NCBI GenBank assembly: GCA_914767715.1
Contig: OU612066.1
Location: 32,526,283-32,586,282, forward strand
Origin: Membranipora membranacea
Lineage: Eukaryota; Bryozoa; Gymnolaemata; Cheilostomatida; Membraniporidae
DNA length: 60,000 bases
Direction of reading: 5' to 3'
How positions within the stretch are numbered: the stretch's first letter is position 1; each line of letters starts with the position of its first letter. The position numbers were made by a program, and so were the translations under genes. Below are positions 12,569 to 25,300 of the stretch, piece by piece. The notes under the pieces were generated by a model that did no database searches, was not told where the DNA came from, and was given only the letters and a program-made list of their open reading frames with translations.

Positions 12569-13090
12569 TGCCTTCCCATATTTGGTATCATATTGAAGGT
12601 CTCAGTAACATTAAGAGCACCATGGCAAAATTTTAAGTATACTTTGGTCATAGTTGAAACCATTAGCTTTACTAAAATGAAACTTATCTCAACCACAACG
12701 GTTGTCCCCTCTTTATCGCTCTATAACAAATAATATGTATGAAATGCTCAAATTGTCAGATCATGGTGCCCTGATGCTGAGGAAACCTTTAAAAACTATG
12801 ATAATTGGCATGACTGTGATTCGCCATATTTTTAACTCAAGAAAATATCACAATCCCAAAAGTGCTACTATAGCTTTAAATGAATTTTCATTCTCGCTTA
12901 ACTCCCAAATAACACCAACATACATGCTAGTGACACAAACCAAGTTGCTCCATACACAAACCGCTTAACTCATTGATATGAATCAGTGGTAAAATACACA
13001 GTAGTTTGTGGAGATATCACATCAATGTATAACTTTGTGTTAGTGATTAGTTCTAGCTAAAAATCAGGCAGCTTTTACGTTATGCATCGG
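12569..13090 (+). repeat. Interspersed repeat family A, copy 1
   Basis: This stretch is clearly related, in the same orientation, to 37378-37672. Shared blocks include CTCTTTATCGCTCTATAAC against CTCTTTATCACTCTATAAC, and CATTGATATGAATCAGTGG against CATTGATATGAATTGATGG. Each is followed by matching GTGGAGA...ATTACATC...GTTATGCAT blocks. Copy 1 carries about 200-250 extra central bases. No coding content is seen; it is probably a non-autonomous transposable element. Confidence 0.7.
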
Positions 13091-13221
13091 TTGACATAAA
13101 TAATATGTCACTTTCAGAAAGGATTGAACTGTATTGACGTCACAAGGTTTTGGAATCGCCTCCACTTTACTCAATAATTTTCAGCAGTTAGAGTGATACA
13201 TGCTGCACTAAAAACCAATCC

Positions 13222-13488
13222 GGATGCCTATTTGGCAACCGCCGGATGTCCATGTGGCATCCAATGGTTGTCAAATAGGCATCCAGTTGGCCATCGGACA
13301 ACCGCAGGCTGCCAGATAGGCATCCGGTTGCTTAAAAGGTACCCGGACATCAATGCGATAGAGGTGGATGGGGTTATGATGGGTTGTAGACACTCACCAT
13401 CAGAGCGACAAACCCATCCGGATGTCCGAGTGCCAAGCGGATGCCTCTTTGGCAACCACCGGATGCCACGCGGACATCCGGATGGGTT
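13222..13488. repeat. Cluster of GGATGCC/CCGGATG palindromes
   Basis: The arms at 13222-13248 and 13258-13284 are inverted repeats matching at 23 of 27 positions around a 9-base loop. A third copy of the motif sits at 13311-13331. A perfect 17-base inverted pair occupies 13411-13427 and 13472-13488 (AACCCATCCGGATGTCC and its complement). The palindromic composition leaves long open frames on both strands, which I do not regard as coding. It is GC-richer than its surroundings. It could be a foldback element or a cruciform-prone locus. Confidence 0.8.
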
Positions 13489-13696
13489 CGTGACAGTGAC
13501 ATTTGAGATTGAGACAGTTGAAATTGATGGCCAGTTAGCACTGCCGGATAGGTATTTGTCACAAGTGGGTGGCTCTTTTACAGAGATGTGTGGCGGATGG
13601 CCATTTACCGGACACATTTTTAGCACAACAGCATCACAGGTCTTCTCCAAAACATGGGTCCCTGGTAATGTTTGAATGCCCCCTTGTGTTTTTGTT

Positions 13697-14397
13697 GAAG
13701 GTAATTCATGGTTGAGAAGGTTTATTTAACTTTCATGGTCTCTAGAGTCAAAGCAATTTGGACAGCGCTTCCCTTAGTATTTTGTTTGATAAACTATCCC
13801 TTACTGATCATACATACCTCAATTGATGGATTTAGTGCAGCCAGCTTCTTGGCCTATTGGCTAAGATCATAGTGTCACTGCCAACGGATGGGCGGTTAGT
13901 GCATGTTTTAGTTTCTGGCAGCTTGCTGCACACTCAATTTCAGGAGGTTCTATGGCCTCACCTCTAGGATGCATTCTTGTTTACTAGGATGTATCACACA
14001 CTCGGTACAAGGATTTCGGGCAACTTGCGTCCCTATTAGGCCTAGGGGCAGCACGAACTCTGTTATGTTGTGGATTAAGTCAACTGCAGCTCTTTCACTT
14101 TTCGCTTGCTGCCCTAATTATGGCATAACCACAGGTCTACTTCAAAACCTGCTCAAGGGGGGCAGTCAAACATTGCCATAATCCCAGGTTTTGGAGGAGA
14201 CCTGTGATTATGCCATAAACAGGGCAGCAAGCGGAAAGTGAAAGAGCTGCAGTTGACTTAATCCATCAATTTGGGTATGTATGAGCAGCTTAGGGGATAG
14301 TTTTCCAAACAAAACACTCAGATAAGTGCTATCCAAATTTCTTTTGGCTCTAGAGACCACGAAAGTTGGATCACCTTCTGAACCATGAAATACCTTC
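13697..14397. repeat. Foldback element with long inverted arms (family B, copy 1)
   Basis: The sequence 14256-14397 is the reverse complement, at roughly 80% identity by eye, of 13697-13845. The sequence 14185-14264 is the reverse complement of 14072-14151. The right arm is continuous, but the left arm is broken by about 225 bases (13846-14071), which look like a later insertion. The central loop carries the motif CTCAAGGGGGGCAGTCAAAC, repeated at 15323-15350. No transposase is seen, so it is a non-autonomous foldback or MITE. Confidence 0.8.
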
Positions 14398-14504
14398 AAA
14401 CAACATAACAACAAAATCACACAGCACAGTAATTAATTAATTACCAAATGTAGTACAGTTATGATGGTGTAGTAGATGTTGGATTTGCCCCAGGGCCAGG
14501 CCCA

Positions 14505-14681
14505 GGGGACGATCATATGCCTATGGGCCCCTGGGACTTACATGTCTTTACTTTGCCAATGTCCACTATCAACCAGCCAAAAAATTTTTTGTGTCTTACC
14601 CTGTTTGGTGTTTTTTGGGTGGTTGATAGTGGACATTGGCAAAGTAAAGACATGTAAGTCCCAGGGGCCCATGGGGACGAT
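14505..14681. repeat. Perfect 52-bp inverted repeat flanked by a 9-bp direct repeat
   Basis: Bases 14523-14574 and 14621-14672 are exact reverse complements (52 of 52), beginning ATGGGCCCCTGGGACTTACA. The spacer is about 46 bases and is itself partly palindromic. The 9-mer GGGGACGAT occurs at 14505-14513 and 14673-14681, a possible target-site duplication, although 9 unmatched bases separate the left copy from its arm. The perfect arms suggest a recent insertion or ongoing correction between arms. Confidence 0.85.
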
Positions 14682-15269
14682 GTCTGAAAATCTTTCTCCA
14701 GGCATGTCTCAAGACACCCATGAGACTTGTAGACCAAAATGTCTTTTGTTTGGTGGACAAAGGCAGGCAAAGTGTCTAAGATGTCTGTAGTCTACGAGGT
14801 CAACAAGTTATTTTCAATTTGCTTTAATTATAAACTTTTAAAAACCTCAATAAATAAATAAGTGTAGTTTTGGTGTAGTGCCAAAGATTTTGCTTTGAAC
14901 CGGAAAATATTGTAAGCTCTCAAATAAAGAAGATTTTCTTATAATTTGACCTTTAAATCATTCTATTGAGGCTACATTGCATTTTCCTCCAAATTCTTGG
15001 TCAAACCAAATTAGCTAAATAATTTTTTTACTTTTTGTTTACTTCTTGCATACACGACACCCATAACTAAATCTCTGGTGTTACTTTTGCAGACTGGGAA
15101 GACTCTGATATTACAGTGGAGGTAATGAAGTTGTGTAGAATAGATAGTTTCTTGAGCAGAGCTGCAGAACACATTTATTCAGTTTTTTCACTGACAAACT
15201 TACCTACTTCTACTACTTCTTCTACTAACTGAAGTAACAAATAGAAAATAATTCAATCAATCCACATTC

Positions 15270-15366
15270 TCAAAAACCTGGCTCTCTGGCAATGAATGAC
15301 TGCCCCCTGAAGGTTAAAAAAACTCAAGGGGGGCAGTCAAACATTGTTAGAGACCCAGGTTTTGGA
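15270..15366. repeat. Short hairpin of foldback family B, copy 2
   Basis: The arms CAAAAACCTGGCTCTCTGGC... (15270-15310) and CTCAAGGGGGGCAGTCAAAC...CCCAGGTTTTGG (15323-15365) pair with each other. They share both the GGGGGGCAGTCAAACATTG core and the CCCAGGTTTTGGAG edge with the centre of the larger element at 13697-14397. It looks like a minimal copy of the same family. Confidence 0.8.
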
Positions 15367-15488
15367 GCATATGTCTCATCATCATCATCATGTAGTTGGT
15401 GGTGCAAGGAGTAAGTCAAGTAAGTAAGGTCAAGGAGTTTTTATCCTTGGTTGGAGCAAGTTGAGCGGTCGTTGGAAAGAATTCTAGA

Positions 15489-15592
15489 CCAGTGGTCGTG
15501 CAATTCCAAACCAGTGGTCCTGCAAGTCCAGTGGTCATGCAAGTCCAGTGGTCCTGCAAGTCCAGTGGTACTACAAGTCCAGTGGGCGAAGC
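15489..15592 (+). repeat. 17-bp minisatellite
   Basis: About five or six head-to-tail units of CCAGTGGTCCTGCAAGT, with variants GTCATGC and GTACTAC at the variable site. One inverted unit (CCACTGGACTTGCAAGG) lies about 30 bases downstream. Confidence 0.85.
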
Positions 15593-16381
15593 CTTTTCTC
15601 TCTAACTAATGCAAGGCATCGGCCACTGGACTTGCAAGGACTACAGAAGGCCTGTGTTTTAGGTTCAATCACTGTTTTCACTTTAATTCGCTTAATTACT
15701 TTAGACCTTAGACATGTATCTTCTACAAATCATCGGCCCCCCTTTACAGTGCCAATGTCCAGTATCTGTCGTTAAGATATAGTATGGGATATTATAATAT
15801 ATTGTGTCATATGGATATTTTTGGTAGTGGCGATTGACTGTTTTAGGTGAGTGTGTATTTGTTTGCAGGTCATATCTTTGAATAATAGTAGGATGCTGTT
15901 TTAGGGGATCTCTGATTACCAGGACTAACATTCTAGGGTTTATGTATGTTTTGATCAATAGCTCGATCAAAAAGTATCATGATCACAGTACGGACACATC
16001 CTAGTTCGAATCATGGTATCTTTATTTACATTTTCCATAAAATTTAACTACTCTCCATACTGTGAAGGTACACTCTCATATATATTCATGTTCAATTATC
16101 GAGTAAGCACCTTGAAGATGTACATTTTTGGCATAGGCCTATTAAGATAGTGTGAAAGCCATTAGGCCTACCCGTACTCCTTGCCCGTACTATGGAGTGC
16201 GTGTCATGACTCGATAAGTCATCTTGAATGTGGATATTTTTGTTTTGAAGGATTTTTGTGTGGAAGCTGATCGATGTGTGAAGGTGTGCAACTTTGACAC
16301 TGGATGTTTGTCTGATACACCGGAAAACTGAGATAGAAGATAGTTGAACTCACTGCTTATATCTCAATTTGGTTTGTCTTA
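15593..16381. other. 5' flank and probable promoter/5' UTR of the ZC3H11A homologue
   Basis: No coding exon is recognised. The region leads to the ATG at 16382. No clear TATA box or initiator can be assigned by eye. Confidence 0.35.
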
Positions 16382-19300
16382 ATGGCAGGGTTAGCAGATT
16401 GTATTTTCTTCTTGAACGGTAGTTGTAGAAAGGTAAGGCTAATATTTTGAAAGTCGAAAGTTGTAATCATATTCCATTAATCACAGCAAACTCAAAATGG
16501 CCCAAATTAAGCTGTATGTATTATTGTGTGATTCAACAATTGCAAGAACAAGATTTTAAAAAATTGTGATTGATCTGACCTAAAGTTGATTGGAGGCCCC
16601 TCAGATTTGGGCCATGCTGTGTTTCTTTATGTATTATTTATACAGATGGGAACCAATGGTAGACTTGAAAAACAAATATGTGGATCGTGTAATCGTGGAT
16701 CGGTGTAACTTTGATGTTCCAATAGCCTGTGACCAGCTACGTAAACGTACATATTGGCAGATTTCGCTTGTTGAATGTTATTGTGTTTTGCCATCACATT
16801 GATACCCGCATTTAAGGGCCACTCTACGTAGGGTGCATTGCATTAGTAGCTTCAAAATGATCAGCCTTATACAGCACTTGACACTATCATCCAATATGTA
16901 AGTGCAGAAACTAGATATCCACCTGAGAAAAGCAATTCCTTGTATGTAAACTATCTTGTGAATATAATACTAGACTCAAAATTCAAACATGAATAGCAAA
17001 GGTGTATAAATTTCATATGAATGAAAAAAATGGTAATATTGTCGGATATAGTTGACCAATAGAAATCTGATAAAACCAGTGGATAGAGTGAAGACATTAC
17101 TGACTAAGATTTGTCTGAATGATTGGAGATTCCTATAATATGGTTTGAAATAAGATATGTTGCTTAAATATTGAGACATGTGTTCTGTTTCTGAAGGCTG
17201 TAAATTAAAGTTAATGTTTGCAGTAAACCCCCAGCTCGTCCTTCAAATGAAGTCTGCCATGTTATTTACGCTGGGTTATTTCAGCAATGAACTAAAGTGT
17301 ATTGGTTCTATTTCCTAGTATTGCAATCATCATTAATAAAATTACAAATCTATTTTCCTGTGGTTTAGATTCATCTCAAATAATAAGCCTGACATAGAAT
17401 TCTCAGCCTCTCGCTCTGTAGATGAACCCTCAATTCCATATTGAATTGCTCCAACCGCCCCTCACTGCTGTTGTTTTCTATCACATACTAAGGGTCAATC
17501 TGTTGATCAGCCTTCCCAACACCTTTCAACCCTTGTCAATAATGACCATGGCATACATGATGGTACTTAGGTTAGTTTGGTTATCTTTAACCACCACAAT
17601 TCAAAGCCCACATATCTCCATTGCTGTGAAGTTTTGCAGTTATGTTGTCTGTCCTTAGTCATCCTGAATCTGACTACCAGTCAATTACTGGCCCTCTCTA
17701 CTTGTATCGTTGAAATTTCAATCTCAATTTGCTCATCCTGTATCTGGTATTTAATCCTGTTCAGTTGGCTTTAAAACTTCCTCATTATCTGCACCCTAAG
17801 CTGTTAGCCATATGCATGCAGAGTGTGATCTGTTGCAGCAGGGAGAAAAAGATTTCAGAGGGCACATTGTTGAGCCCTGCCTTTGTTCCTTAGCTGGTAT
17901 ATTCAATCATGCTGAGAACCGGATATTTTTTTTCTTTACCTTGCGTTTCTTTTGGTGCCTGCAGATAATATGGCATCTATATTATTCTTTTTTTAATTGC
18001 TACCTACTTGCTGTGACAGGTTACCTCATTATGTTGAGCCCCGTGTGTCATTAATGCCTTCATCTTACCATGACAGTCATGTCTACTTTATAACTGTGTA
18101 CTCCTGTAGCTTTTTTGGCTTTCTCTCATGCAATCCATGTCAGAATTTCTGAACGTATCATTTAGGTACAAAAGTTTTCAGCCTTGATAATCAGCAAGCT
18201 GGTTGATGTCAGTTAATTTGTGTTTTGTATTCGTAGCTTTGTCCGCTCGCACGGTAGCGTCAGTGAGCCATAACTTCCGATTCTGCTTGTGGCCACATTG
18301 TGGCCAGTCTTTCCAACTCTCATTATCCCATAATGCCAATGGAAACCACAATATATTTCATCTAACAATGCTACAAATTTTTACTACTAGTTACCAAAAA
18401 GATACCAATAATAATACCTGGAATTATCTTCCCATGGTAGCATTTTCTTCTTCATTTTTTTCAGCCACTGGAGCTTGCTAGCTGGAACTCTATTATGTTT
18501 TCCCTCAGTCAAATACACTCACTTCATAATGGCAGAAGCTTTTTTGTAAAAGACAATTACTTCATACATAGATAATTTTCATCGTATTAATTAATGTGAT
18601 AGTGCTCATCTGCGTTGCATTTAATAGTCTCTTAGGTTCCTCCTGCTTCACAATTGTGAATGGTAAACGCGTGATATTTCTAGGTGTAGTAGGTCTCTCT
18701 TGTTGTCTGCTAACCTTCACAGGTAGAGGAGCTGTTGTTGTTGGTATGGCTACTGGTGCAGTTATTGTTGATGGTGGTGCTTCTCGTCTGATAGCTTGCC
18801 ACAGCTAAGGACTAAATGGTATTCTGTCTTTGACTGGTATCTTGGGAGTCTGTGGAGGTATCTGCATCTTCAGAGGGTGCAACAAAAAAACAGAAGTTGG
18901 GATAATGTGAAACTGTTTGCTAGCATAGCTGTCGGTGATAACTTCTTCACCAAAAGCTGCTCTATTATAACTGGCAGAAATAGAAAACATTATGGGAGAG
19001 TTGGTACATTGGGCCAAAAAACCAGGTTTTTGAAGTTGTGGGTAAAATATTGCTCTGAATGACTTATCATCTGAACAGAATATAGTGAGTTATGTTTCAC
19101 ATGAATTTACCAGCTAATATTAATGCCAACACAATACTTACTGTGTAGTAGTCAATGTAGCAAAGTCTCGTGAGCATAGAACATTATGTTTTGTTAATGA
19201 AATTAAATGTGAAACACTTATGATATATACATTATTTGGTGTAAATGAAAAAACACGCAATCCCATCTAGATCTATGCTTCACAACTGAGCAGAGCAAAT

Positions 19301-22300
19301 ATTTATTTGACATGAGCAAGGTCAAATTCAAATTTCAGATTGAGACAAGTGCGGGCGGTCCCACCAACGGCCGTTGGATTGGGCAGAACATGTTCTATGT
19401 CCTCCTCTGGCAGAATATTCTCATCTTTAATGTCTTGCCTTATAAATGAGTCACCACAGTCCTCTTCAGAAAATTAACTTTCACAGCTTCATCAATGTGT
19501 GATACCTGACCTACAAAGTATGCGACAGACCTCTTGGTGCTGAAGCGAACCGAAACATAGCTACATATTACTAACGTACACTCACTCTCACTCTCAGCAG
19601 GATTGTCGCTTTCTGATTCGAGGGCTTAAGCTAGAGCTGCATTCTCCACTTTCTCCTCCTCTTCATCACTGCTAGCATCTGTGATTATCACTCTCTTCCT
19701 TGTTTTCCTTTTGCTGACTGCTAACAAGCTAGGTAGCTAGTACAGACACAAGCTATTGCCACGTGGTACGGATGTATGACTTATTTTCTAACCTTTCCTG
19801 TTTTGGGTGTCTGAGAGGGTGTACCTGTCCCAATGAACCTCAAGTTATCATTTTTCACAAATTTTTACATTTTTGACGAAGTATTTGGTTACTATTTAGA
19901 CCATTTACACCCTTAATACTGCAAACATGCTTGTTAAATATGCTACTAACAAAATGGCAATTTATAGAATACTTTTGAATTTACAGACATGGTTCTGCAT
20001 TGGTAAAGCTACACTTTTGACCGCTAAAATATAGATTTACTCACCACTCTTGCAGTTTTTCAAAGCATGGTTTTTCGAAGCTGGCTGCTATATTACATCA
20101 CTTCTCATCACTGGAAATTTTAAATTGAATTCGATTGGACAAATAGTTTGGCCAAAAACATACCTGTCCCAATGTACCCCATGTCCCAATGTACCCCACT
20201 CTCCCCTACCATATTATAGTATTACACACACCGTCAAATGCCAGCAACAAACTTAAGTTTAGGATACACTGTGACCTATGATATCTGATATTCAGCTTGT
20301 GATCCTCCATTGTGGCATAGAGAAAAGATTTTGACAAAGTGATTCATTGCTGTTTGACAAAAACATCTTACAAAAACTGACAGGAACATAAATGTTACTT
20401 AAATAGAGATACTGTACCTAATCAAACTCAAATAAGACAACGTATCATATTAAATTTGTGAAAACTATGTTAAAAAGTTGCATAATAGAATGTGTATTGT
20501 GAAAATTTGTATTTCATGTGTATTTGTGATTACTATGTATTAAAAGAATATTAATATTAATACTCATATGTAACTGTACAGTATACGTAAATCAAATTGG
20601 TGTATAATGAGTACGGTAAAGACAAAAGATAAAGATAAAACAGAAATCCAGTTTACTGACAGGTTTAATTTCAATACTGTGGAGGAAGTTTGGAATAAAA
20701 TCCCTAACAAAAATATTAATAAAATGATTTCCAGCTGATTGAGATCGCATTAAAATAATGATGGTTTAGTTTTTAGCCAGTTTATGAATTCATTAGGGGC
20801 GGCCGATGTGCTTGGGTGGCTGATTGCAGAGACGTAAGAGGTGCTAGGTTAAGGATGTGGAAGGGGCTTACTGGTGTCTGTGGTTTAGTTGAAGGGGCAC
20901 GAGCGGTGTCAGGTTTGGTTAGAGAAGTGATTAGGATGGGGATGGGCATGTTTTGAGGATATGGGATAGCTGGGGTGGGTTGGGCTGGGCTGGGCTGGGC
21001 AGATGAGCTGGACTGGGCCTGAAAAATTGGCAATTCCATTAAAATCACCAAACAGCCCTCGCATACCGGCCAGTAGTGTTTCATTTGATTTCGTAATGAT
21101 TTCTCCCAACTCTCTTCGGTGCTTCCCGTGGAGAGCGGCCATATCATCGGCGCCACTGTGCTATATTTTCCTGTTTCCTATACTGCTAGTCTCGCTCTGA
21201 GGAGTCTGCAGCTGATGTCCCTTGTTCCTTTACTGGCTCACCTGTTATCAGGAGACAAATAACTAGTCATAATCCTACATCTTTCAGAAAAAAAATAACT
21301 CCAAGCTGTCTACTAAACACATCAACAATTATTCAATTGTATGTATAGAGGCTAGCATTGACACCGATAGATATAGCGATTTTAATCATCCTCATGCCCA
21401 TCCCCTTGGATAGGCAGTAATGATTGACAGGAAAGTGTGTTTGTATGTATGTAGGGAGTAGAGAATGTAGAGAAAATATAAGGTAGACAATAGCACAACA
21501 TACCTTATGATGCTCGTTCCAAGGTTGCCAACCTTGAAGAGACCTCGTTCTGAATAGGCCTCGCTCCCAGAATCTCCTTCAGGGGGATAATGAATAGTTT
21601 TTGACATTGATTCGAAGCTTGTCACATTAATTTAAAGCAGATTGAGCACAAGTAGTGAGTCAGGGGGTCCTTCAATTAGAAAGGGCGATGCTTTACTAAA
21701 GCAAGTTATCACTATCACATCAATCACTGACTTGGTCTTTAAATTAGACAAAATCACTCTCAATTCGCTCACTCACAATGGATATAGTTCCATCAATGCC
21801 TGAGCGACTTGAAAGCGAGAGCCTTGCAGGGTATCGCTCACTCACTGAGTGATCAGATTGCAATTCTGACTGTTTCTAATCGAAAGACCCCCCAGTTAGG
21901 AGTTTAAATGAGCCCACAATTTAACAGTACGTACCTTCTCCAGACTTGTCAGCAAGTCTTCTGTGGGTGGTGTATTTGGTCTTCAATAACTTCCACTTGT
22001 TACGCCACTGCGTGGTCGACTTAACACTGTTGTTAGGAAATCCTGCAAAAAAAATCATGAATATTATCACAGACAGGTTGGTAGGCTTGGATGTGTATTC
22101 AACCAACACCAAATATATTATATTATACTATTATATACTATCAAGGAGTTCTATTCCTCCTTGATACTATACATATCATACTATCATATCATATATTGAG
22201 ATAAAAAGACTCATCTGAACCAAGGAGCAACAGGGTAACAGAGTAACAAACAGTGTAACAAACAGAGTACCAAACAGAGTAACAGATTACTCATTGTCTG

Positions 22301-25300
22301 AACTTATCTACTCATTACCTCAACCCTGAAAAGATGTAGGGGAATGAGGGGTGGGTTGAGCCATGTTTTCTATTTTGAGAGATAACTCTAGCTATTTTTA
22401 ACTTTTCCGCTCAAAAGTTGACATGCACAATATCCGTGAAAGGGTTTCGAAGTAATTTAGATATAGGAGAATGGGTGAAGTGAGATTGTGAAAAGTTTTT
22501 TCAATAATAGTAATTGTTGTTGAGTGGCTCTACCTACCCCACCTGCAGGGTAGGTAGAGCCATTTGTAGGATTTTGATGGGGCAGGTTTAGCCACCATGA
22601 ATAAACGCCATAATTATTCTCACGCCTGTCCGATGCCTTATTTATCAAAACAAATATATTATAACTAAGATTGTATTGTATAATAATGAAAATACTGCAG
22701 AAACTTTTACTATGAATTTCGAAGTGTAGTCCAGCCGTCACACTGCTCTAAACGATTGCCTTTGTGGATTCAAAAATAACGCACTAATTAGTCGAGGCCT
22801 ACTGAACATTGAAGGTGCTTATGTCAACAGAGAACATCACTCTGCTGACAGATCGACTCTGCCACCAATACTGATAGGATTGCCTACATCCATGACAATG
22901 TCCTCTAGTTTCACCTTGTCATCAACATCTTCTGTACCAGGGTCTGTAAAGGCTGCGGCTGTGCCTTTAACTTTCTGCATGAAGTCGATTTTGTAAAAAT
23001 CATTATCCATACCCACCACAGCTCCTACATAATAAATGTTAGTCTGTCTTCGAGTTGCATACTTCACTAGCACATGAGAGTTCACAGTTACAGATTCCAT
23101 CGTCGGCGTTGCTGGAATGCTATGGTCATGTTCTTCATTAGCGCTGTCGCTATCGCTGTCTATCATTTCTTTCGCCAGTTCTTCCTCCGATGTCGACTCG
23201 TCCTCGGAAGCTTCCGCTGCAAATATGTTGATCTGCTTCCCCTCTCTTTGTTTGGGTATAACTGTCGTGCGCTGTTCCTCCTCCAATTTGTTCTTCTCTG
23301 GTGTGTCTGTGAGGATCGCCGATCTTGCCTTCTTGCGATTACTCGTCGCGGGATTTCTTGGTCCTACTTTGGGCAGCGGGAGAATCTCCTGTGGTGTAAC
23401 TTTATTTGTTGCAGCTTCAACTTGGGTAGGAGTTTGGGGGATGATAGGGGTTGCAGCATCAGCGGAAGTAGATTATTCAGCTTCAAATTCATCTTGATCC
23501 GTTAAGACAAACTTTACGGGTCAGGAGTGTAATGTTCATGACGGAATCTAAATTTTGTATCATCACTACCATAGAGCACTTGTAAGCTTTAGCCGTAGAG
23601 TTTGTTGTTTTGATGTTTAATGAGTTCAATGAGTTTGAATGAACAGCATATTGATACTATATAGAGATAGTTGGATGCGAATGGCCATTAGTTTGAATTC
23701 GAGTTCGATGTTAGGCAGCAGTGCTTTCTCTGAACAAAGCTATTGTTCTGAAGTCCTCAAATTTTTCATCCCTTCTGTGGTACTTTACAGAGTGGTCGGC
23801 TTGCTGCTGCTACCTCAATTTTTTTCCACAGTTACCATAACAAGGTTCTTTCTTTCACTGACCATGTGTAGCTGATTTACGATTCAGGGCACTTATTGCT
23901 GCTGGATTAGTCCCGGACTGCAGCCAATTTGTGCTCCACAACCTCTGTCTTTGCAACTCTTTATCAAGCTTACACTCTACTAATGGCCGATATTATTTGG
24001 GAGCACTTTGTGGATTCAGGCCAAACAGGCGTAATTTGTAACCCCAAGATAGTTTATGTTTTGGTTTTTCATTCCTTTGTATCGCTTATTTATAAGGCAA
24101 AATAATATTGCAACCTGGTATACAGCTGTTCGAATTAGAGACTAAGAGCTCTTAGACCTGCTCCTCACTGGAAAAGCTGATTGGTCGATGGACTAGTTTG
24201 TGTCCCACAACTTCATAGTTTAAAGGGCATCTTTTATCACCGGTACACAGACCCAGTTATATGGCTATGCCACGAGCAAATAACTCTGGTTGCACTGCCA
24301 AAAGTAGGTTTAAAGATACTGGATTGTTATAGAACTGTTTATGTACTAAACAATCTTGAGTTGAATTGCATAGCCTGGTTCACCAAACAATTGGAATAGG
24401 CAGGCTAAAATGTGCTCAAGTTGATTGCTTAAATATTAGGGTAGGATAGCATAAGTATTTCCATCCTGATTGCTGTACTGAGGGTCGCTACTACCGCTGC
24501 CACTGCTACTACCGCTGCCACTACTACTACCGCCGCTGTACTGCGGGGTAAACTGCTGCCACTACTACTTCCACTGGACTGTGGGGTGAATTGGGTGTGA
24601 CTACTACTGCTGCCACTGCTAGTACCAAATCTTATTCCATATATACTGTCCTTCATTCGCCTTTTAGCTTTCTCTCACTAGTAGTCTTATCGAGTTGCTG
24701 TATAATCTCTCTGCCATAAAGGGCGTTGGGGCTGGCATCCTTCTCAGCCATCAAGGATGTGAACCTTTCACATGCCAACACCATCCTATCCTTCATTGGG
24801 TCAGGTTCTGAACCATTTCTCCTCTTGGCTGAGCCATTTACCTGAGAGGCTGATGTATTCCTATTTCTTAATGGAGAGGGAGTTGTATCTGGCATACCCA
24901 CTAGCTGTGTCTGAGGTGTGGTGGGTCTCTGCTGTACAACTGTAAAGTTATTGATGGGATTGCTGGAAGTGGAAGGTCTTGTAAACATGCTATCATCGCT
25001 GGCCTCACTCGCCACGCTTACAGGCCTTGACTGAGAGATCAGTCTTCTTAAGGGGTGGGAGTTAGAGCAACATCTCTGTCCTCCAAGCTGGACACTCTGC
25101 ATAAGCTGCTGATATTTTCCCTGTAGAAAAAAGCACTTATCAATACCATGATAGCATGATTATTAATGACAAGGTTGGAGGTTGAAAGATGCTCGATTAC
25201 TTAGGATACAAGATAACTGCTAGCAATTAACTCACTTCTACTAATTGTGGCATGATATAAAATACAAGCCCCTCCTCCTGGACTATAGTTGATCATTTGT

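Noticed and set aside
13193-13675. 160-codon open frame on + and 140-codon frame on - over the same DNA
   Set aside because: Both arise from palindromic repeats of GGATGCC/GGCATCC. Composition is repetitive and no domain, start context or splice sites support coding.
16590-16802. Plus-strand frame as a possible second exon of the ZC3H11A homologue
   Set aside because: It has no CCCH continuation and wrong content. The true partner exon with GEACTFRH is at 29501.
23074-23505. Plus-strand frames of 126-143 codons
   Set aside because: Antisense shadows of the Tigger-like transposase remnant on the minus strand.
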